A DNA stretch of 37,739 nucleotides from Verrucomicrobiales bacterium (GCA_005805505.1 SYMJ01000185.1:1-37739); one strand, 5' to 3'; counted from the stretch's first letter, positions 8,464 to 17,965 are shown. Notes: generated by a model not told the origin, from the sequence alone. Numbers and translations are program-made.

Positions 8464-9546
8464 ATGCATCTGTCCCGACTCAAACTGCGCGACTTCCGGA
8501 ATTATGTCCGGTTGGACGCTGAGTTCGGGCCCGGCTGTCATGTCCTCTTGGGCAACAATGCCCAGGGCAAGACCAACATCCTGGAAGCCATCTACTTGTT
8601 GGCGACCTTGCGATCGTTCCGTGGCTGCGGCGGAGCGCAAATGATCCGGCAGGGGGCCAAGGGCTACTTCGTCGGAGGCTCGGTGGAGGGACAAGGAGTC
8701 AGCGACATTAAGGCCTACTGGTCGCCGAAGGAACGCAAGCTCTCGCTCAATGAACGGCCCATCCGAAAATTGGCGGATTACTTTGGTGTCTTACGAGCCG
8801 TTGTCTTTTGTTCCGAAGACTTGGCCCTAGTGAAGGGACCGGCCCAAGGACGACGGCGCTTCCTGGACCTGCTTTTGGCCCAGACCATCCCGGGCTATCT
8901 CCCGCTGTTCATGCGCTATGCCAAAGCCCTCCGCTCTCGGAATGCGCTGCTCAAGCAACCCGTGGTGGATGTCGTCGAATTGGATGGATTCACCCAAGAA
9001 CTTGTCCTGGCGGGCGAGTCGCTGATTACAGCTCGGCAAGACTTCGTCCCGGCATTGGCTCCGCGGGTTCAATCCGCCTTTCGGCGCATCGCGGTCGAAA
9101 GCGACGAACTGGCACTGCATTATCAACCCAGTGTCACCGGCGACTTCGCCGTGGCCCTGTCTCAATCCCGTGCCCGGGAACGCGCGCTAAAGACCACGGT
9201 CGTCGGTCCCCATCGCGATGACCTGACGTTGCTAGTGAATGACCGCGCCGCAGCGCCCTACACCAGTGAGGGCCAAAAGCGCACCCTCGCCATCGCTCTG
9301 AAACTGGCGCAGGCCGAGCACCTTGCCGCCGTGTACGGGACTCCGCCGCTCTTGCTCATCGACGACGTCATGGGCGAATTGGACACCCGACGCCGATCGG
9401 CGTTTCTTCCCCTCTTGCAGCAATCCTTCCGTGCGGGCGGGCAAGTGTTCATGACGTGCACCGAAGAGAATTGGCCTCGCCAATTGGGTTGTGAACTCCT
9501 GCGCTGGAAGGTCGACAAGGGGCGCCTCGATCAGTGGTCTGAGTAG
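8464..9546 (+). CDS. recF: DNA replication and repair protein RecF
   Basis: A 360-residue SMC-like ATPase that loads RecA at single-strand gaps together with RecO and RecR. It begins MHLSRLKLRDFRNY, with Walker A GNNAQGKTN at residues 30-38. The ABC signature is YTSEGQKRTLAIALKLAQ and Walker B is PPLLLIDDVMGELD. The length is normal for RecF. It is not next to dnaA, dnaN or gyrB, unlike the classical oriC arrangement. The stop converges on a minus-strand gene 29 bp away. The start ATG 8464 is the first Met before the conserved N-terminus; the frame is open upstream through the previous gene's region. Confidence 0.95.
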   Translation: MHLSRLKLRDFRNYVRLDAEFGPGCHVLLGNNAQGKTNILEAIYLLATLRSFRGCGGAQMIRQGAKGYFVGGSVEGQGVSDIKAYWSPKERKLSLNERPIRKLADYFGVLRAVVFCSEDLALVKGPAQGRRRFLDLLLAQTIPGYLPLFMRYAKALRSRNALLKQPVVDVVELDGFTQELVLAGESLITARQDFVPALAPRVQSAFRRIAVESDELALHYQPSVTGDFAVALSQSRARERALKTTVVGPHRDDLTLLVNDRAAAPYTSEGQKRTLAIALKLAQAEHLAAVYGTPPLLLIDDVMGELDTRRRSAFLPLLQQSFRAGGQVFMTCTEENWPRQLGCELLRWKVDKGRLDQWSE

Positions 9547-9575
9547 CTACGCACCCGATGAGGCCGCCCCTGAAA

Positions 9576-10505
9576 TCAGCGGGCTTTAGGGGCCCCGGTC
9601 GGGGGCAAGGTCGGAGACAATAACGAGTTGGTCTTTGATGAAGGATTGGCAACGCCATTGGTGCCGGAGCCGGCGGAGTCTTCTGAAAGACTAATGTCTA
9701 GGTTGCTCGCACGCCGAGTGGCCCGCACCACGGCCACATCACCCGTGCCATCGACTCCTAAAATAGGACGTCCGACACGAGACACATAGTTGTGTCGCAC
9801 GGCCACGGTCCCGTCGGCGTGGATGCGGTGATGGAGATATTCGTCCGCTCCGTATTGATGGAGCACGTGCAATCGATTCTGGGCATCCATCGCCATAGAG
9901 GGAGGGTTGAACGACACGACTGTCCCCAAAGGCATCACCTTGTAAGTCACCGAAGCCTCCGGGTTGGTGATCACGGCAAAGATGCGCGCCCGCTTGAGGT
10001 AATTGGCCTGAACAACGGCATACCGGCGGCGTTCAGAAACGCCTCCCAAGACTCCAAACTCCCGCTCCCACAAGACCACACCATTCATCACCTCGAACTC
10101 GGCAGGAGCTGTAATGACGTGATTGTCACCGGAACCGGTGTAGACCGTGGCCGAGACATTGTAACGGCCTACCTGATCGATCTTGAACAACGGGGTCAGG
10201 TTAAACCGCAGCGTCGCCCGAGCTCCGGTCTTCAACGTGAAGGCCCCCGTCTCCTCCAAATCTGCGGTACGGGCAACACCCACGCCCGAGACGTTCTCGA
10301 GACCGAATCGGAGCCAGTCCGCTCGCTCTCCCAACCGCAGTGGCCCCCCGGTGAAATTGGCAATTCTCAGGATGACCTCACTCTTCTCACCGGTGAGAAA
10401 CTTGTTCTGGTCAAACTCCAGTTTTACATCCACCTGAGCGTGGACGGTCATGACCAACAGGAACAAGCAGAGCCACGAAAATAAGCGATGCACGGCCAAG
10501 ACCAT
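9576..10505 (-). CDS. Secreted hypothetical protein
   Basis: A 309-residue protein of unknown function. The N-terminus (MVLAVHRLFSWLCLFLLVMTVHA) is a clear signal peptide cleaved near HAQ. The mature part begins VDVKLEFDQNKFLTGEKSEVILRIANFTG, which reads like an Ig-like beta-sandwich, as do the following strands to about residue 150. The C-terminal tail is Ser/Thr/Asn/Pro-rich and probably disordered. The start is well supported by GGAG seven bases before ATG 10505. Codon use looks like its neighbours. It lies downstream of the LamG-like lipoprotein gene on the same strand (41 bp gap), so the two may form a small operon of envelope proteins. Confidence 0.75.
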   Translation of the reverse strand: MVLAVHRLFSWLCLFLLVMTVHAQVDVKLEFDQNKFLTGEKSEVILRIANFTGGPLRLGERADWLRFGLENVSGVGVARTADLEETGAFTLKTGARATLRFNLTPLFKIDQVGRYNVSATVYTGSGDNHVITAPAEFEVMNGVVLWEREFGVLGGVSERRRYAVVQANYLKRARIFAVITNPEASVTYKVMPLGTVVSFNPPSMAMDAQNRLHVLHQYGADEYLHHRIHADGTVAVRHNYVSRVGRPILGVDGTGDVAVVRATRRASNLDISLSEDSAGSGTNGVANPSSKTNSLLSPTLPPTGAPKAR

Positions 10506-10546
10506 AGGTGTCTCCAGAGAAAATTGAAAGTGCCCCGAAGGATCCC

Positions 10547-11416
10547 TTAATGCCCGCGATGAAGGTCGCTGACGCCGTGCGGCAGCCGGTTCAAGGCACG
10601 AACCTCGTCAGCACTTAGGGCACGATCGAACACCGCCAGGTCGTCCATCCAACCGGTGTAACCGAGCCCCAGCATCATCACTGCGTCATCCGCATTCCAA
10701 GAGTAGGTGTGCTGCCGCTCCGAGAGGCGGCCCACCGGTTGACCGTCGATATAGAGAGCCACCCGACCGTCCGGCTTTCCAGTGTTGAAGTTTTCGCAGG
10801 TAAAGATCACCTGATGCCATTCCTCCCGACGGAACGGCGGTTGCGTCAGGACAAGGAGCGGCTTCTCCGACAACGGCATTTTGCCCCAGTCCTTACCCTC
10901 GGGATTCCAAACATTTTTGTCAGCATAAGTCCCTAGGCGCAAATGCTTGGGATTATTGTCGGGGGTGAATTCCACAAAGAGTGAGGCGTCATCCCAGGCC
11001 TTGGAAGTAATCTGGATGACATCCGAATATTCCTTAGGTATGTCGATCTCCGGAGTGGTCCTCAGCCAAAAACTAACCGTCGCGGACCAGGCCGTGGGCT
11101 TCCAGGGGAAGTTGCCCGGTACCCGGAACCCCACCACCTCGGAAACCTTCTTTTCAAAACGCAGCGCACCTCCGTGGCGGCCCGCGTGCGGATCAATCCA
11201 AAGGGCGCCATTCGTCGGCAACCCCGCCGTCGTCTTGCGTGGCGCATCCCATTTCGGCCCCGTCTGGAAAAGCCGATCGCCCGCTCCCACCACCGCATCG
11301 GGCGACTGGTCAAACGGAGCATGGAACACCAACGACGAAGCCAATCGCGACGGAGCCTTACCGAGCGTGCAACCGGCCAACAGAGCCATTGAGGCCATCA
11401 GACAAAGGAAGCGCAT
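10547..11416 (-). CDS. LamG/concanavalin A-like domain lipoprotein
   Basis: A 289-residue probable outer-envelope lipoprotein. The start ATG 11416 precedes a lipoprotein signal peptide, MRFLCLMASMALLAGC, with lipobox LLAGC; the frame is open further upstream. The mature protein has the LamG/concanavalin-A jelly-roll pattern: SLVFHAPFDQSPDAVVGAGD at the beginning, then SATVSFWLRTTPE, EEWHQVIFTCENFN, GRVALYIDGQPVGRLSE and GYTGWMDDLAVFDRALSADEVRAL. Such domains bind carbohydrates or act as structural modules in planctomycetal and verrucomicrobial exported proteins. No catalytic domain is visible. The 107 bp to mqnE is a divergent promoter region. Confidence 0.8.
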   Translation of the reverse strand: MRFLCLMASMALLAGCTLGKAPSRLASSLVFHAPFDQSPDAVVGAGDRLFQTGPKWDAPRKTTAGLPTNGALWIDPHAGRHGGALRFEKKVSEVVGFRVPGNFPWKPTAWSATVSFWLRTTPEIDIPKEYSDVIQITSKAWDDASLFVEFTPDNNPKHLRLGTYADKNVWNPEGKDWGKMPLSEKPLLVLTQPPFRREEWHQVIFTCENFNTGKPDGRVALYIDGQPVGRLSERQHTYSWNADDAVMMLGLGYTGWMDDLAVFDRALSADEVRALNRLPHGVSDLHRGH

Positions 11417-11523
11417 GCCCAGACCATGCCCATATCCCGTGTGACTGGAAACCCCCTTCCTTGCCCGAAGGATCCCGTGCACGCACGAGTTGCGTCGGGC
11501 CCTGTTTGCTGTTTCTTAAGACC

Positions 11524-12672
11524 GTGGATTTGTTCAATCGCCCCGACGGGCTGCAGGACATTCGAGACAAAGTCATCGCCGGCGAGCGACTGACACCCGA
11601 GGACGGGTTGCGCTTGTTCCAAACAAAGGACCTCAACGCACTGGCTTCAATGGCCGACTTCGCTAACCAGCGTCGCAACGGGCGCAAGGCCTCCTACATC
11701 CTCAACCGGTATATCAACTATTCGAATTACTGCATCTTAAGCTGCCAGTTCTGCGCCTTCAGCCGCAAGAAGCGCGACAACGATGGGTTTCAACTCACCG
11801 AAGAACAAATGGTGTCCAAGGCCCGTGAGGCGCTGGCTGTGGGCATCACCGAACTTCACATCGTCGGCGGGCTGCACCCATCGCTGCCCTTCTCCTACTA
11901 CACAGGGTTCTTGAGGGCCTTGAAGGCGGTCGATCCGCGCCTGCAGCTCAAATGCTTCACCGCCGTGGAAATTCTGCACCTGGCTTGGCTGGCCAAGAAG
12001 AGTGTTCGGGACACCCTTCAAGAACTGAAGGAAGCAGGTCTCGAATCCCTCACCGGCGGTGGCGCTGAGATCTTCCGAAAGGAGGTCCGCAGCCGCATCG
12101 CCACCGGCAAGGAAAGCGGCGAGGAGTATCTGGATGTCCATGGTACCTGGCACGGACTCGGGGGCCGCAGCACCTGCACCATGCTCTACGGCCATGTTGA
12201 GTCGCTCGAAGACCGCATCGATCACCTAGACCAACTGCGACGCCAGCAAGACCTCAGCCACGGATTCACAGGCTTCATTCCCCTGCCCTATCAGCCCGAC
12301 AACAACCGCATGCCCGTCCAGCACGCACCCAGCGGGTATGATCAGTTGCGGACCATCGCCGTCTCCCGCCTCTACCTCGACAATATCGACCACATCACGG
12401 CCTACTGGGTGGGCATGGGGTTAAAAATGGCCCAGGTCGCCCTGAGCCATGGAGCCGATGACTTGCACGGGACAATCCTCGAAGAGCACATCTTTCACAT
12501 GGCCGGCGCGAAATCTCCTCAAGGGACGCCCGAAGCGGACCTGATACGCGCCATCCGCGAGGTAGGCCGGGAACCGGTCCAACGCAACACCTTCTACGAA
12601 CCCATTCGAGTGTGGCCGACGGAACTTCGACCCGCGGCCGAAATCGCGGCGGGCGGACTTGCGCTCGCCTGA
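11524..12672 (+). CDS. mqnE: Aminofutalosine synthase MqnE (radical SAM)
   Basis: A 382-residue radical SAM enzyme of the futalosine route to menaquinone, predicted to join the enolpyruvyl product of MqnA to adenosyl radical chemistry. The cluster motif CILSCQFC (Cys70, Cys74, Cys77) is of the Cx3Cx2C kind. Strong family markers follow: LHIVGGLHPSLPFSYY, LTGGGAEIFRKEVR, GRSTCTMLYGHVE and HGFTGFIPLPYQPDNN. MqnC is the nearest alternative, but GGAEIF, the HGTWH region and the C-terminus fit MqnE better. The start is probably GTG 11524; no ATG is suitably placed. The dGTPase gene begins 27 bp downstream. No other mqn gene is in the window. Confidence 0.85.
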   Translation: MDLFNRPDGLQDIRDKVIAGERLTPEDGLRLFQTKDLNALASMADFANQRRNGRKASYILNRYINYSNYCILSCQFCAFSRKKRDNDGFQLTEEQMVSKAREALAVGITELHIVGGLHPSLPFSYYTGFLRALKAVDPRLQLKCFTAVEILHLAWLAKKSVRDTLQELKEAGLESLTGGGAEIFRKEVRSRIATGKESGEEYLDVHGTWHGLGGRSTCTMLYGHVESLEDRIDHLDQLRRQQDLSHGFTGFIPLPYQPDNNRMPVQHAPSGYDQLRTIAVSRLYLDNIDHITAYWVGMGLKMAQVALSHGADDLHGTILEEHIFHMAGAKSPQGTPEADLIRAIREVGREPVQRNTFYEPIRVWPTELRPAAEIAAGGLALA

Positions 12673-12699
12673 TCGGCGCCCTTGGGAGAAGCTCCAGCC

Positions 12700-13854
12700 A
12701 TGCCGGTCACGCTGTCAGAGCTTCAGGCACGGGAACTCCAATTCCTGGCCCCTTACGCGCAAAAAAGTGTGGAGAGCCGGGGACGCGTCCACACCGAGAA
12801 TCCGCCCACCTGGCGCACCGAATTCCAGCGCGATCGGGACCGGGTGATCCACAGCCGGGCCTTCCGTCGTCTCGAAGGCAAAACCCAGGTCTTCTTGAAC
12901 GGGTCGGGCGATCACCTACGCACCCGACTGACCCACACCATGGAAGTGGCGGCCATTAGTCGCAACATCGCCCGAGCCCTGCGCCTCAACGAAGACTTGG
13001 CCGAGACCATCGCCCTAGCCCACGACCTCGGTCACTCCCCCATCGGTCATAAAGGCGAATCCATGCTCGATCGCCTCATGAAGGACCACGGCGGATTTGA
13101 GCACAATCGTCAGAGTCTCCGGGTCGTCGAGGAACTGGAGCGCAAGTACCCTCTATTCCCGGGACTGAACCTGAGTTGGGAAGTCCGTGAAGGACTCGCC
13201 AAGCACGGTGTGGCCTTCGAATCCGTCGAGGGCACCCGACGACGCCAACATCATCAGACTTCCCTGGAGGCGCAGGTGGCCAACCTCGCTGATGAAGTTG
13301 CCTACTACAGCCACGATCTGGATGACGGCCTCGACTGCGGTTTGCTCGATGAGAAAAAGCTGCTCAAGGAAGTCCGTGTGTGGGCCAAGGCCGCTCGGGC
13401 CGTGAAACGCAATTTTGGCGAACTGCCCGCCGAAAGCCGGCGCTACTACACCATTCGTCAGATCATCGACCAACAGGTGGTCGATGTCGTCAACACCACT
13501 GAAGCCCACATCCTCGAGGCGGGAGTCCGATCGGCCGACGACGTGCGTACCCATCGCAAGGCACTGGTCCATTACAGTCCCGAGCGCCGCCTGGAGAACC
13601 TCGAACTGCGCAAGTACCTCTACCGAAACCTCTACTACCACCCGGTCGTCGCCGAACCCAACAACCGGGCGATCCGAATGCTCAGCGAGGTCTTCCAATC
13701 TTACATCGCACACCCCAAGGAGCTAGGACTGGCGGCCCGAAAACGCATCGCTGCAGATGGATTGCATCGGGCCGTCTGCGACTACGTGGCCAGCATGACC
13801 GACCGCTACCTGATTCAAGAACACCACCGCCTCTTCGGGCTAAAACTCGGATGA
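12700..13854 (+). CDS. dgt: dGTP triphosphohydrolase-like HD-domain protein
   Basis: A 384-residue HD-superfamily enzyme of the dNTP triphosphohydrolase family, which removes triphosphate from dGTP or other dNTPs. The motif chain is HSRAFRRLEGKTQVF, then TRLTHTMEV (His79), LAHDLGHSPIGHKGE (His108-Asp109) and DEVAYYSHDLDDGL (distal Asp), in the order expected for the metal ligands. The length matches the shorter 'dGTPase-like, type 2' proteins. ATG 12700 has GGGAGAA nine bases upstream, a better start than the in-frame TTG at 12682. It follows mqnE by 27 bp and is probably co-transcribed. The 3' flank holds a tandem hairpin repeat. Confidence 0.92.
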   Translation: MPVTLSELQARELQFLAPYAQKSVESRGRVHTENPPTWRTEFQRDRDRVIHSRAFRRLEGKTQVFLNGSGDHLRTRLTHTMEVAAISRNIARALRLNEDLAETIALAHDLGHSPIGHKGESMLDRLMKDHGGFEHNRQSLRVVEELERKYPLFPGLNLSWEVREGLAKHGVAFESVEGTRRRQHHQTSLEAQVANLADEVAYYSHDLDDGLDCGLLDEKKLLKEVRVWAKAARAVKRNFGELPAESRRYYTIRQIIDQQVVDVVNTTEAHILEAGVRSADDVRTHRKALVHYSPERRLENLELRKYLYRNLYYHPVVAEPNNRAIRMLSEVFQSYIAHPKELGLAARKRIAADGLHRAVCDYVASMTDRYLIQEHHRLFGLKLG

Positions 13855-13876
13855 CCGCAGGAAAAGACTTCCCCCA

Positions 13877-14056
13877 CACGGGACCTCGTCGGTTAGGCGG
13901 TGCCTTATTGGCCCGCAAGAGCCGGACGCCGGGTCAGGGGACCCGGCCTACACGGGGCCCCGTCGGTTAGGCGGTGCCTTATTGGCCCGCAAGAGCCGGA
14001 CGCCGGGTCAGGAGACCCGGCCTACACGGGACCTCGTCGATTAGGCAGTGCCTCAT
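13877..14056. repeat. 74-bp tandem repeat with perfect internal hairpin (about 2.4 copies)
   Basis: Two nearly identical 74-bp units start at 13877 and 13951, and a diverged partial third starts at 14025. Each unit begins CACGGG(A/G)CC(T/C)CGTCGGTTAG. The two full units contain a perfect 8-bp stem, GCCGGGTC / GACCCGGC, around a 4-base loop (AGGG or AGGA). The array lies between the convergent ends of the dGTPase and acyl-CoA synthetase genes. It resembles REP-type extragenic palindromes and could also help stop transcription, but no T-tract follows the stems. The rest of the 13855-14158 interval has no recognisable gene. Confidence 0.85.
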
Positions 14057-14158
14057 AGGGGTAGCTCGGAGATCCGTCCCTACCTCGGAGGCTCTTATCC
14101 AAAAGAGGACACAGTCGTTTTAGTTTTAATAAACACTTAATTGAGACACCGCGCTAGC

Positions 14159-15637
14159 TCAGTGCCCGCGGGACAACGTCTCGCGCAGGGTGGTCTTGAG
14201 GATCTTACCAGTGGCGTTGCGGGGTAGTGCAGGCAGCACAATGGCACGTCGCGGCACCTTGTAGTCGGCGAGAGTTTCTTTAAGAAACGCGATCAGGGCG
14301 TGCTCATCGAAAATGTGGCCCTCGTCCATCGCCACAAAGGCTACGGCCCGTTCGCCCCGCCGCTCGCACGGTTCACCGACCACGGCCGCCTCACGGATGC
14401 CCGGAAAACGGTAAATCACTTCCTCGATCTCCCTCGGGTACACATTCATGCCGTTGGGCTTGATCATGTCCTTTTTGCGATCGGTGATAACGTACCAACC
14501 GTCGGAGCGGCGGTGCCCGATGTCGCCGGTCAATAACCAGCCCTTGAGGATCGTCTGGGCCGTCTTGTCCGGGGCATTCCAGTAGCCGAGCATCACATTG
14601 CCGCCGCGGACGCAAATCTCCCCGTCTAAGCCGTCTCCCAATTCGTTTCCCGCGTCGTCTTGAACCGACACCTCCACGCCCGGAATGGGCACACCAATGG
14701 TGCCGGGCTTGGGATCCCGAGGCGGATTGACGGTCACCACCGGGCTGGCCTCGCTGAGTCCGTACCCCTCAATCAACGGCACCCGAGGATGGCGCGCATT
14801 GAAGCCATTGAGGATTTCCAGTGGCAACGGGCCCGCACCGCTCACACACAAGCGCAGCGACGTAAACTCGATCCCCGCGGGAATTTGCGATAACGCACGG
14901 AACAGCGCCGCCATCGCCGGCAACAACGTCCCCTGATTCTGCAAGATCTCCGCAATCATGTGCTTGGGCGAATGGAGTCCCTTCACCGCCACCACCGAGG
15001 CCCCACTAAGCAGGGGCAGCAGAAGTCCCACGGTCAGCATGAAGCTGTGGAACATCGGCAGGAGCACCACCAGACGATCCTCCTCGGCGAGTTCCAAGAA
15101 GACCCGGCAAGAGACGACGTTCGCCAGCAAGTTGCTGTGAGAAAGCATCGCCCCCTTTGGGTGGCCCGTGGTCCCGCTGGTATAGATGAGCACCGCTAGA
15201 TCGTCTCCGCCGCGGACCGGATCTGAAATTTCTGCAGCTTCAGTGGGCAGTGTCTCCGCATCCAAGATCTGAATCGACGGATGCAAGGCCTTCAACTCGG
15301 GCAGGCCCGCATGGCTCGACTCGGCGATCACCCATTCGATGCCCGCGTCTTGGAGCATGTAGGCCACTTCTGCCGGCTTGAGGAAGTTGTTGATCGGCAC
15401 CACCACCGCATCCGCGGCCAAGACCCCGAACAGAGCTCCGACAAACTCTGGACAATTTTTCAGCCAGATGGCCACCCGATCTCCAGGGCGGATCCCCTTC
15501 CCCTTGAGGAGACCCGCCGTCCCAAGGATCTGGTCTTGATAATGACCGTAGGTGTACCGGGAATCGCCCCAGTACAAGGCCGTTTTGTCAGGACGTGACC
15601 GGGCGACGGCGAGGAATGCAGAAGCTAGGTGGTTCAT
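14159..15637 (-). CDS. Long-chain-fatty-acid-CoA ligase / AMP-binding protein
   Basis: A 492-residue adenylate-forming enzyme that activates a carboxylic acid, probably a fatty acid, to acyl-AMP and then acyl-CoA. The P-loop is IYTSGTTGHPKG (residues 151-162). The adenine motif is EGYGLSEASPV, and the hinge and core motif is TGDIGHRRSDGWYVITDRKKDMIKPNGMNVYP. The catalytic C-terminal Lys lies in PRNATGKILKTTLR. ATG 15637 is chosen; an in-frame TTG at 15709 would add 24 residues with no family similarity. The nucleotidyltransferase gene ends 115 bp upstream on the same strand. It could feed acyl chains to the LuxE/LuxC pair 1 kb away, but that link is only inferred. Confidence 0.9.
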   Translation of the reverse strand: MNHLASAFLAVARSRPDKTALYWGDSRYTYGHYQDQILGTAGLLKGKGIRPGDRVAIWLKNCPEFVGALFGVLAADAVVVPINNFLKPAEVAYMLQDAGIEWVIAESSHAGLPELKALHPSIQILDAETLPTEAAEISDPVRGGDDLAVLIYTSGTTGHPKGAMLSHSNLLANVVSCRVFLELAEEDRLVVLLPMFHSFMLTVGLLLPLLSGASVVAVKGLHSPKHMIAEILQNQGTLLPAMAALFRALSQIPAGIEFTSLRLCVSGAGPLPLEILNGFNARHPRVPLIEGYGLSEASPVVTVNPPRDPKPGTIGVPIPGVEVSVQDDAGNELGDGLDGEICVRGGNVMLGYWNAPDKTAQTILKGWLLTGDIGHRRSDGWYVITDRKKDMIKPNGMNVYPREIEEVIYRFPGIREAAVVGEPCERRGERAVAFVAMDEGHIFDEHALIAFLKETLADYKVPRRAIVLPALPRNATGKILKTTLRETLSRGH

Positions 15638-15752
15638 GGCAGAAATCGTTGCGTCCGAGGGTTTCTCTTTGGGAAGTGCTCTCAGTGCGGACTCAGACAA
15701 GTCATCCAAGCGGACCGCTCCGCAGCAGTGCTCGAACTTTCAAAACGGCCGC

Positions 15753-16502
15753 TCAGCGGCGTGCGAAAATGCGATTGGCCTCAGCCAGGGTTTCCTTGGA
15801 TCCAATATCGTACCAAATACCAGGAACACTCCATGTCATCACCGGAGTGCGCGGATACAACCACTGGATTAGGCGGCCCGGTTGGTCCGGATTATTACCT
15901 TCAGCGATGTACTGCCTAACCATGGCTAAATACTGGCGCGGGTAGTAGTAGAGCGCGATCCCGATGAGCGTGCTAGCAGGATCTGCAGGCTTCTCAACGA
16001 AGCTGCTAATTCGGCCGGTCGCATCGATGTCCACGACGCCATACTTGCGAGCCTGCTCAAGGCTCCCGACATCATACACCCCCAGCACCGGGCCGTTCTG
16101 AGAGCGGCAATAGTCCCCGAACCCGCGGAGGCTCTGGTTGAAGAGGTTGTCGCCGGCCACCACGATCAAGTCGTCATCCAGCTTCGCTTGTTCGAGCACC
16201 AAGTTCAGGTCGCCGATGGCACCCAGCTTATTGGAATCGTCCGTCGATCCGTCATTGATTACAGAAAATCGGAACGGGTGCTGGGAGGCTTCGCGGTAGG
16301 CCTCAGACCACTGAGAGAATTGGCCTGCGAACTTGGCGTTGCTCACTACGAACACCTCGTCGATGCCCCCGATCGGGGCCAGATTATCCATGACATAGTC
16401 GATCATGGGTTTGCCCGCGACCGGCAACAGAGGCTTGGGCTGGGTCAACGTCAACGGATACAGCCGCGTGGCATAACCGGCGGCAAGGATGAGCACCTTC
16501 AT
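15753..16502 (-). CDS. Sugar-phosphate nucleotidyltransferase
   Basis: A 249-residue NTP_transferase family protein that makes an NDP-sugar or related activated alcohol from NTP and a phosphorylated substrate. The N-terminal signature LILAAGYATRLYPLTLTQPKPLLPVAGKP is intact, including the GxxTRL-type nucleotide loop and the conserved Lys. VVAGDNLFNQ carries the metal-binding Asp, and SSFVEKPADP matches the sugar-binding loop. The start ATG 16502 directly precedes the signature; longer in-frame extensions are unlikely. It is shorter than RmlA or GlmU and has no C-terminal hexapeptide domain, so it is a stand-alone transferase. Substrate unknown. It is divergent from luxE-like. Confidence 0.88.
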   Translation of the reverse strand: MKVLILAAGYATRLYPLTLTQPKPLLPVAGKPMIDYVMDNLAPIGGIDEVFVVSNAKFAGQFSQWSEAYREASQHPFRFSVINDGSTDDSNKLGAIGDLNLVLEQAKLDDDLIVVAGDNLFNQSLRGFGDYCRSQNGPVLGVYDVGSLEQARKYGVVDIDATGRISSFVEKPADPASTLIGIALYYYPRQYLAMVRQYIAEGNNPDQPGRLIQWLYPRTPVMTWSVPGIWYDIGSKETLAEANRIFARR

Positions 16503-16851
16503 GGATGGACTGAGGCTATCCGAGATTTCAACTGGCATCCAACCAAGAAGCAGCCTCCCAGAGGCAACGTTCTGAAGACCGAGCCCGGGGCCAACCCCAG
16601 AAACTTTGCCAGCAGGGGCCGGGTGCCCCCTAATCCTGCAAGCGTAGATCAACCCGATGCGTCCCCTCCTTGCACTTCGAGTCTCCGAATCAGATCAAAA
16701 ACACGGCATCGCCGACCCTCTGAACCCCGGTAAGTCTGGACAGACCCTGCATGGGTCGCCTAAACCCTTGAGATGGCTGTCGCGGAAAACCAGCCAGATG
16801 GATTCCCGACCCCGGCCCACGGGCCTCCGGAAAGGATTCCTGCAAAACCGC

Positions 16852-17958
16852 ATGACCCAAAGCCATTTAATCTTGGCGGACCAAGTCCGCACCCTCATTG
16901 GCCGCTGCCCGAAGCCGGAGAACCTGCTCGACGCGCCCGAACCCCCACCTGCCGATTGGGAAGCGGTGGCTCTCAACCTGTTCGCTCTCCAATACGAGAC
17001 CGTTCCGGCCTACCGACTCCTCTGCAATGCTCGGGGGCGCCGACCGGAAGAGGTGCGGTCTTGGCTAGAAATCCCCGCGGTGCCCACTCAGGCCTTTCAG
17101 GAATTGGAATTCACCGCCATCGAACCCGAAGCTCGAACCAGAGTCTTCCACTCGTCGGGCACGACTGCCCAGCGTCCGAGCCGGCACTTCCACCATGCCG
17201 AATCCCTGGCCCTGTATGAGGAGTCCTTGCGTCCTTGGTTTGCGGCGCACCTGCTGGCCTCGGAGGCCGCCTTCCCACAAGGCTTACGACCCCGCTGCCT
17301 GGCCCTGACACCGCAGCCTGCGAACGCACCCCATTCGTCGCTCGTCCACATGCTGGAGGTGGTGATTCAAGACTTCGGCGGCACGGGCTCTGGCTTCACG
17401 GGCCGCGTGGGCGGTGACGGCGCCTGGGAATTAGACCTCGAAGCCACCCTCGAAGCACTCGAGTCGGCCTGCGCCAACGGAATCCCGACCCTTGTCCTCG
17501 GCACGGCCTTCCTGTTTGTCCACTTGTTCGACGCGCTCTCGGCCCAGGGTCGCTCCTTCCGATTGCCCGCGGGTTCGCGAGTGATGGAGACCGGAGGCTA
17601 CAAGGGCCGATCCCGTTCCCTGCCCCGCGCTGAACTGCACGCGGCCATCGCCCAGCAACTGGGTGATCCAAAAATCATCCCCGAATATGGCATGAGCGAA
17701 CTCTCCTCACAGGCCTACGAGTCGGGCGGCCGTTTCCAATTTCCGCCCTGGGTCCGCGTCCGCACCATCCATCCCGAAACCGGCCTTGATACGGCCGAGG
17801 GAGAACCCGGAATCCTGCGGATCCACGACCTGGCTAATGTCTGGTCGGTCGCTGCTCTGGAAACCACCGACCTCGGCCGTCGTCACGGTCAGTCCTTTGA
17901 ACTGCTGGGGCGCGCCGCAGAGGCAGAGCCCCGCGGTTGCTCGCGGATGACCCTTTAA
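16852..17958 (+). CDS. LuxE-family acyl-protein synthetase
   Basis: A 368-residue member of the LuxE acyl-protein synthetase family. In luminous bacteria LuxE activates a fatty acid as acyl-AMP, loads it on its own C-terminal Cys and hands it to the reductase LuxC. The adenylate-binding loop is VFHSSGTTAQRPSRHFHH (about residue 98). VMETGGYKGRSR and IIPEYGMSELSSQAY follow, and the C-terminal RGCS holds Cys363 at the expected acylation position. ATG 16852 fits the family N-terminus; ATG 16798 is a possible longer start. It is immediately followed by the LuxC-like gene (7 bp). No luxA or luxB is present, so this is a non-luminous fatty-acid reductase module. Confidence 0.85.
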   Translation: MTQSHLILADQVRTLIGRCPKPENLLDAPEPPPADWEAVALNLFALQYETVPAYRLLCNARGRRPEEVRSWLEIPAVPTQAFQELEFTAIEPEARTRVFHSSGTTAQRPSRHFHHAESLALYEESLRPWFAAHLLASEAAFPQGLRPRCLALTPQPANAPHSSLVHMLEVVIQDFGGTGSGFTGRVGGDGAWELDLEATLEALESACANGIPTLVLGTAFLFVHLFDALSAQGRSFRLPAGSRVMETGGYKGRSRSLPRAELHAAIAQQLGDPKIIPEYGMSELSSQAYESGGRFQFPPWVRVRTIHPETGLDTAEGEPGILRIHDLANVWSVAALETTDLGRRHGQSFELLGRAAEAEPRGCSRMTL

Positions 17959-17965
17959 TGTGGCC

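Noticed and set aside
9566-9593. Hairpin GCCCCT/AGGGGC between recF and the secreted hypothetical gene as a terminator
   Set aside because: Stem of only 6 bp, 16-base loop, no T-tract on either strand, and it overlaps the coding end of the minus-strand gene.
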